64,000 nt of DNA from Salticus scenicus (taxonomy: Eukaryota > Arthropoda > Arachnida > Araneae > Salticidae). The stretch is from positions 381,133,887-381,197,886 of the forward strand of contig OZ005649.1 of NCBI GenBank assembly GCA_963930645.1, in the 5' to 3' direction. The translations under genes and the position numbers were made by a program. Shown piece by piece: positions 58,478 to 64,000 of this stretch. The notes below the pieces were generated by a model, which worked only from the letters and a program-made list of their open reading frames with translations, was not told the DNA's origin and made no database searches. Each line of letters starts with the position of its first letter. Within the stretch, counting starts at the first letter, position 1.

Positions 58478-58722
58478 GCCGGCCAAAGACTGCCGTGTAC
58501 ACTGATGGTGGCTGGTGCAAATATAATCAGTCATGGCCACAAAATCCTCCATGTTCCCATCAAAACTATATCTCTGAAGATCACCAAAGCGGGGAAGCCA
58601 TCCTCTCAGTGGAGGATCAAAATTGTGATGGCATGTCTCCAGAGCATCCCTAGGGGTGCATCCCAGACCGTCGCCAATTACCCATAGCACAGTACTGATG
58701 CGACGTTAAACCTAACATTCCT
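58478..58722 (+). mobile_element. SINE-A, old copy without tRNA head
   Basis: Plus orientation. GAGCCGGCCAAAGACTGCCG to GGTGGCTGGTGCAAATAT, GGAGGATCAAAATTGTGATG, CCCTAGGGGTGCATCCCAGA and CGTCGCCAATTACCCAT follow the body of 55011-55336 in reverse. It ends at GATGCGACGTTAAACCTAAC with a weak tail. The first ~65 bp of the head are missing. Confidence 0.78.
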
Positions 58723-59756
58723 ACCTACAACCATGGATCATATTTTAATTTTCCCGTGTAAAATGACTTCATGACAGAAGAACAAGGTCACTGGGAGAAA
58801 CTTTTTTCAAGGTGGCAAATAGAGTACTTTCATAAACCTATCGTTTTTAGTTAATATCTTCTTTAATTGAAATGATAGAAATTTCTAAGCAGCTGAAATG
58901 TCTACCTTAGAGTATTCGGAACACATTGATACCTCTCATGAAGCGAAGGATCCTGCCCTCCGCGAGAAGATGCCGTCGCAGACAAAAAAAAATTTACACC
59001 AGTGACAGAAACTCCGTAACAAAATTTGAAATTTGTCACCGAAGTAGTTCAAACATTTCTCGCCATGGTATTTATTTATGCAGTTGCGATAGCTGCTTCA
59101 ATTCATTACCAAAATGGCCAAAAATATATGAATTTGCCAAGGGTTCCCCATACTAAAGCTGTACTTTTTCGACACAGATGACTTTTTTTTTTTTTTTTTT
59201 TTGATGTTTTTTGCAATGCTAAGAGTCATTAGAGCATAGGTTTGATGTCTGTCGTCCTTGGGTATTTTTGTATTTGCAATCAAAAATGTAAAAGGAAAAT
59301 GTACTTTCCAGATGTATATTTTCGTAATATAAATTGTATGAAATATTGTTTCATATTGTTTGCTCTCGTTATGAACAATTTTCCGTTTGGGGGAAATTTA
59401 AGTTACAATATTACATTATGGGTGCTGGATTACATAGGCTGGATTTTGAATTCTGATACTAATTTAAGGTTTTGTAGTTGTCAATTTTAAATTTTTTGTC
59501 CAGTTGTGTGATTTAATAGCTTATTTTAGGAAAAATTAAATTAAAATATTGTTTAATGGACATCAAAGAGCTGTATTTTGAATTCTGATCTTAATTTAGG
59601 GTTTTATAATTGGAAATTTTGAAATTTTGGTCCGGTTGTACGAATTAAGTGCTCATTTAAGATAAATTTAAGTTTAAATATAAGAAATTGAATGCGAAAT
59701 TAAGTCGAAATAAGTATAAGTATTTAAAAACAGTTTTGTTACAAAATGAAAAAGAT
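58723..59756. other. AT-rich stretch, no gene seen
   Basis: 59470-59670 holds two related phrases (AATTTAAGGTTTTGTAGTTG and AATTTAGGGTTTTATAATTG), a degraded tandem pair of about 125 bp. An isolated 76-codon frame at 58926-59156 has no recognised domain. Confidence 0.4.
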
Positions 59757-60297
59757 GAAATAACACGCATTTTAAAAAAAATAAAATGCCCTTTTCTTAA
59801 TGCACTAAAAAGAACAAAATAACTTTTTCAGCTTAGTACAGCCGATTTGAATACTTGCATTTTACTACCATTCCAATAAAATTGCACCTCAAACGAAGAA
59901 AAGGGCGGCTCAAACCATTTTTATACCAAAATTTCCTATCTAGTTAATTTCAGCTCATATTTTCATAAATCCATAATAATTTAAAATTAATTTTACCAAA
60001 ATTTCCAATCTGGCTAATTTCAGCTCATATTTTCATAAATCCATAATAATTTAAAATTAATTTTACCAAAATTTCCAATCTGGCTAATTTCAGCTCATAT
60101 TTTCATAAATCCATAATAATTTAAAATCTTGGTATAAAATGGTTTGAGCCGCCCTTTTCTTCGTTTGAGGTGCAATTTTATTGGAATAGTAGTAAAATGT
60201 AAGTATTCAGATCAGTGGTACTGAGCTGAAAAAGTTATTTTGTTCTTTTTAGTGCATTAAGAAAAGAGCATTTTTTTTTAAATAAGTGTTATTTTTT
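59757..60297. mobile_element. MITE with 165-bp inverted repeats and tandem-repeat loop
   Basis: Left arm from AAATAACACGCATTT to CAAACCATTTTTATACCAA (about 59757-59932). Right arm from TTGGTATAAAATGGTTTGAG to GTGTTATTTTTTAA (about 60131-60297). The arms share TTTTCTTAATGCACTAAAAA and GCACCTCAAACGAAGAAAAG. The loop is three head-to-tail copies of a 70-bp unit (TTTCAGCTCATATTTTCATA, AATCCATAATAATTTAAAAT). No coding frame. Confidence 0.8.
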
Positions 60298-60303
60298 AAT
60301 ATA

Positions 60304-60875
60304 CAGTCTAAGTCAAAATGAATATAGCGATTACAAACGGCTATAACTATTTAATGGAAAAGAATTTATCGATAATATTAACACAAAATGTAGACGGTAC
60401 TCCAAAATTTTCTATGCATACGTCATAGATGTACTTTGTGACTTCCCTTGGTCACACGGACAACATATAGACGGTTGTCCATTTCACGCCATACATTCTG
60501 AAGCATGTCTGCAGTCACCGACGCAAGTGCATTACGAATGCGTACTTTAAGACCCAGTGATTTTTATCTATGGGTTTATGTGAAAGACAGGGTGTATGTA
60601 ACTCCCATGTCCAAAACAACTGAAGAACTCAAAGTACGCATTTGTAAGGCGCTTTCGTCGGTGACTGAACAAATGCTTCAGAATGTATGGCGTGAAATGG
60701 ACTACAGCCTAGAAGTTGTCCGAATGACCAAGGGAAGTCACATAGAACATCTATGACGTATGTATACAAAATTTTGGAGTTCCGTCTACATTCTGTGTTA
60801 ATCTTATCGATAAATTCTTTTTCATTAAATAGTTATAGCCGTTTGTAATCGCTATATTCATTTTGACTTATCCTG
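60304..60875. mobile_element. Palindromic mariner derivative
   Basis: Flanked by TA (60302-60303, 60876-60877). Tips CAGTCTAAGTCAAAATGAAT and its near match on the other side. The arms of about 250 bp (60304-60553 and 60626-60875) are both copies of the 3' end of one mariner-type transposon, joined head to head around a loop of about 72 bp. The rest of the parent element is missing. Confidence 0.83.
60505..60756 (+). pseudogene. Mariner-type transposase, C-terminal end
   Basis: The frame reads RPSDFYLWVYVKDRVYVTPM, then TTEELKVRICKALSSVTEQM, then LQNVWREMDYSLEVVR and KGSHIEHL before a stop. DFYLWxYVKDxVY, EELKxRI and GxHIEHL are the typical C-terminal blocks of an arthropod mariner-type transposase, with the third catalytic Asp expected in the PSDFYLW segment. 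Only the last 75 or so residues remain. The first ~15 codons of the frame are antisense from the left arm. Confidence 0.75.
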
Positions 60876-61158
60876 TATAGAGAAACTGTTACATGCAGCG
60901 TCTAGCGACTTGCAGTGCGATTCAAGGGAAGTATATACGTCCTGTTCTTATAAATGTTTTTCCCATTTCTTCCGTAAATTTGATTTTATGCGCTTTTTAA
61001 ACTAGTGGTACTTTGAAGTACCGTCAGTAGATAAAGAGTTAAAAATCTATATATCGCACACTACAAAATATAATCAACATAATCTATTCAGATGCAAGAA
61101 GCGTCATTCCATTAGAATATGGAGCTATTCAAATTACTGTCTTATTGCAGAGATTCAT

Positions 61159-61863
61159 CCCACATAGCAATTTTAGTTTGCAGCAAATCTGTAGCAGTCT
61201 TTCTTTGTAAACCAGCAAACTTGCAGCAAGTTCAGCATGACAACCTTGTAAGTTCATAACAAGACTGAAGCAAGATTACGCAAACGCCGAAGTCACCATG
61301 CGCAAAATTTGCAGCAAACTTGTCGTGCAAGTTGCACTCTTACTGTATCAAGTTTGCTGCAAATTCGTTGCAAACTAGTAGAAAAGTTAGCAATGCCGTA
61401 TCAAGATTACTGCAAATTCATTGCAACAAGCAAACTTGACCAGCAACTGCTGACGCATTGCAAACTCAAATTCTTCTTACGTCACACTATTTGCAAATAT
61501 GCATAGAAATATGTAAACATAGCACATATCTCACAGAAGCCTTGTCAATACAAGATTTCCAATATTTTCTAAACCACGTGGACAACGCCACGCTCCTTTC
61601 TCCAATAAACACAAGGAACATAACATTGAGGAACCGTTTTAATATCATTCTTCAAACACTATTGTTGAATTTCAAATACTTACATAGCAGTTTTAGTTTG
61701 CAGCATAAACGGTGTGAAAGGAAATAACAAAAAATTTATGTTCCGTCTACTTTGCGGCAGTTTTACAGCAAATTTGTCGCGTCAAATTTGCCGCGTCAAA
61801 TTTGTCATGACAAGATAATATCAAGAAGAAACAAACTTGCTGCAAATGTGCTTGCTATCTGGG
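61159..61863. mobile_element. 705-bp TIR element rich in GCAAA/TTTGC repeats
   Basis: Ends CCCACATAGCAA and TTGCTATCTGGG (inverted, one mismatch), followed inward by TTTGCAGCAAA on both sides. The inside is a dense set of TTTGCTGCAAATTTG and GCAAACTTGCAGCAAG variants. Part of the left end recurs at 61682-61712 (ACATAGCAGTTTTAGTTTGC), so the element may be nested or internally duplicated. No transposase. Terminal CCC-A resembles the 300-bp MITE (CCCATACAGCA). Confidence 0.62.
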
Positions 61864-62687
61864 ATAAAAATATTCAGATACAGGGTTGTGAAAAACTGCT
61901 CGGAGTGCAATTCTAGGTATTTTATGGGTTTTTAATTTAAAACAAAAATATTTTTTAAGATCTCATAATGAAAGTATTTCCTCGAAGATTATTCGATCTA
62001 AGAGGAATATGTAGTTAAGAAATGTTTTATAATACATGTCTGCGAAATTCTATTTTTCAATTTTTTTTTCTACTGCTTCGGATGCTTCTGATGTTTTTTG
62101 ATACGCTTAATTCAGAAATGTTTGTATTTTCTTTCGATCGCGTAAGGGTTTTTCAAAAAGTAAGGAAGAAGATCTGAAAAACTAACACAGGGGCTACAAC
62201 GAAACTCTTTAAATATAAAATACATTAAAATAGGATATTATTTACAAATTATCTTTTTAATGAATTTGTTTCTGTACCCCAATGCTCGGTTTAGAGCTTT
62301 TTTCTCTTGTGCATGGCTAAACGGCAATTTCTATGCAACATCTAACCATAGATATAGTAATAAGACATAGATTGATTACTGGAGAGGGAAAAGTGATACC
62401 ATTTTACTCGGGAAAAGACGGCCATTTTACTCTCTTATGGATATATTTTCCCGAGTGAATATACACGGTAATGCACACAGGTAATTTAGCAAATAAAATG
62501 TATGTACTAAAAGAGAATGAAAAACTCCAGATACCACTTTTTCTTTCTAACTTTTAACTTTCCTTTCCTTTTCTTTTTTCTTTTTTTTTTTTTTCTTTTT
62601 TTTTTTTTTACTATACTCTAATATACTCATGTCTGCACAAAACTGCCTTTCTTTCGGCATTTATTATTATTATACTTCTTTTAGATA
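61864..62687. other. AT-rich stretch, no gene seen
   Basis: TC-rich low complexity at 62561-62610. No feature. Confidence 0.45.
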
Positions 62688-62806
62688 AAAATCGTCTGCA
62701 TTCATCATGAAAAATAATTTTAATAAATTATAATTTAATAAATTATTTGTATGGTGTAAATTTGTATAGGCTTATATATGGAAGAAAGTCTTGTGGTGGT
62801 CACAGC
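62688..62806 (+). mobile_element. Family C element, 3' end
   Basis: TCTGCATTCATCATGAAA, AATAATTTTAATAA, then TTGTATAGG..TATATGGAAGAAAGT and CTTGTGGTGGTCACAGCA match the 3' end of 2013-3152 (TATAGAAGAAAGT, CTTGTGGTGGCCACAACA). The hairpin has a G-T pair in place of G-C. Only this end is present. Confidence 0.6.
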
Positions 62807-64000
62807 AAACTCGTTATATATCAAAATTTTCGCAGCTACTAACTATATTTAAAAGATTTTTGAGCATTCCATATTACTTACTAATATAAAATTTTAAAAT
62901 ATATTAAAATTTTAAAAAGTATTCCATTAAATATGAAGACAGTATTTCATAATAATAACAAAGCAACTGATTATAAAAATTATATTTTACACAAATTACT
63001 TGAATATAATTTATTTATGAAAACTTATCCCATTTCTTTTCGTATATTTAATAGAACACTTAAAAGCAGCGCAATATTTCGGCATTTTCAAAATTCATTA
63101 CCATTCTATTATATTATTATTTTAAAGTTTTAACTCTCTAATGGCTGATGCCAAAAAACTTTTTCGGCATCAAAAATCTTTGTTTGTTAACATGGGGATG
63201 ATAGATCTATATAAATTACTATATCAATGCATCTAATAATAATCTGCAAACATGTCGATTCAATCATCCCTGATGCATCCTTTTCCTTTCTTTGTTGTCT
63301 TAATGAAACCACTCTCTTTATTTTTCACTCACATCATCTAGATATTTCGGAAAATAATTGAGATGGGAGATAAAGTGAAGATTTAAGCTCAGTTTAAAAT
63401 ATGCTCTTGAAGACTTAAAATGTACCTTGCAAATTAACTGTTACCCGTCACAATTTTTAACTGTGACTTTCTAGAGTTTTCCTATCTCGGTTTGTTCTAC
63501 TTCCTCATTCAAGGGCGATATTGAAGTACCGACGAGTAGCCCCGTCGGCCGAAGATAGTTTGTGTTCCAGTTGAAGGGTTGTCTTTTTTTTTTTTTTTTT
63601 TTTCATTTTATACTTTCTTGTTTACCGTTTACCTTGAGTAATTCTCTTTTGTATTGTATATTTTTTAAATGAATTGATGTAATTTTGTAACTTTTACAAT
63701 TTGATAATTTTATAAAATATTTTTAGTAGTTTTATACATTATATTTATGATTTCTCTTCAGTTATTGGTGGTTTTCTGTTTGCTGAGAAGTTGGGGGCAA
63801 AGGATAGTTATTAGCTTATAGCTACTGTCCTTTCAGAAACTTCTCGTTCATCCCTACACTGAGGAGCCTCCCTGATGAAGATCTCAGTGTTTTTTGGTGT
63901 TTAATTTCATTCATTTGTTTATATATTTCTACATTTAATTTCATTCATTTGTTTATATATTTCTGCATTTATATATTACTATATATATATATATATATAT
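62807..64000. other. AT-rich stretch, no gene seen
   Basis: A 34-bp tandem duplication (TTAATTTCATTCATTTG...) is at 63901-63968 and a (TA)n run closes the window at 63981-64000. 63525-63575 is GC-richer (CCGACGAGTAGCCCCGTCGG, a hairpin) but unidentified. A CTGATGAAG phrase at 63878 lacks the rest of a ribozyme. Confidence 0.45.

Noticed and set aside
59930..60130. CRISPR-like repeat array
   Set aside because: The repeats are contiguous 70-bp tandem units with no spacers, inside a MITE of a eukaryotic genome.
63861..63900. Possible third hammerhead ribozyme (CTGATGAAG at 63878)
   Set aside because: No GAAA box or stem II follows; the sequence forms only a simple hairpin.

Overview
This window looks like intergenic DNA from a large, very AT-rich animal genome. 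I judge it to be an arthropod and most likely a spider. The reasons are the kind of Mutator-like transposase at 21.6-23.3 kb, tRNA-headed SINEs with short GGTT-type repeat tails, Penelope-like elements, Tc1/mariner relics, and long poly(A)/poly(T) runs. That assignment is inference. I see no host protein-coding gene with convincing exons. Nearly everything I can name is a mobile element or its remains.

Layout. 1-6 kb: a Helentron-like non-autonomous element (family C), SINE fragments and a family A element. 6-7 kb: a long-TIR MITE and a SINE with a 15-bp target duplication. 10.9-12.5 kb: a dead Tc1-type transposon nested in an old family A element. 15 kb: the 3' end of a Copia retrotransposon plus an LTR. 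17 kb: an inverted Penelope LTR pair with a hammerhead ribozyme in each arm. 21.6-23.3 kb: a nearly complete Mutator-like transposase broken by one small deletion. 25.1-26.8 kb: a decayed mariner-type transposase split by a 300-bp MITE. 28.1-28.8 kb: a Penelope fragment with a GIY-YIG endonuclease ORF between inverted, ribozyme-bearing arms. 28.9-29.9 kb: a pogo/Tigger-like deletion derivative. 30.6-43.6 kb: Helentron-like elements (families A and B), several MITEs, a second SINE family and a Tc1 relic. 45-51 kb: two insertions of an unusual palindromic tRNA-headed SINE, more Helentron-like copies and a THAP-domain fragment. 55-64 kb: SINEs, a family B element, a MITE with a tandem-repeat loop, a palindromic mariner derivative and a 705-bp TIR element.

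Three points stand out. First, two insertions (45138-45507 and 50170-50800) share a design: antisense tRNA unit, spacer, sense tRNA unit, A-rich tail. Both start at the same base and carry 12-13 bp target duplications, so palindromic SINE RNAs appear to have moved as units. Second, three repeat families (A, B, C) share one architecture: TTACTTTC 5' end with hairpin, internal tandem repeats or microsatellite, inverted copy of the 5' end, then a 3' hairpin, with insertion in T runs. This fits Helentron-associated elements. Third, two unrelated Penelope LTRs each carry a complete hammerhead ribozyme core as inverted pairs.
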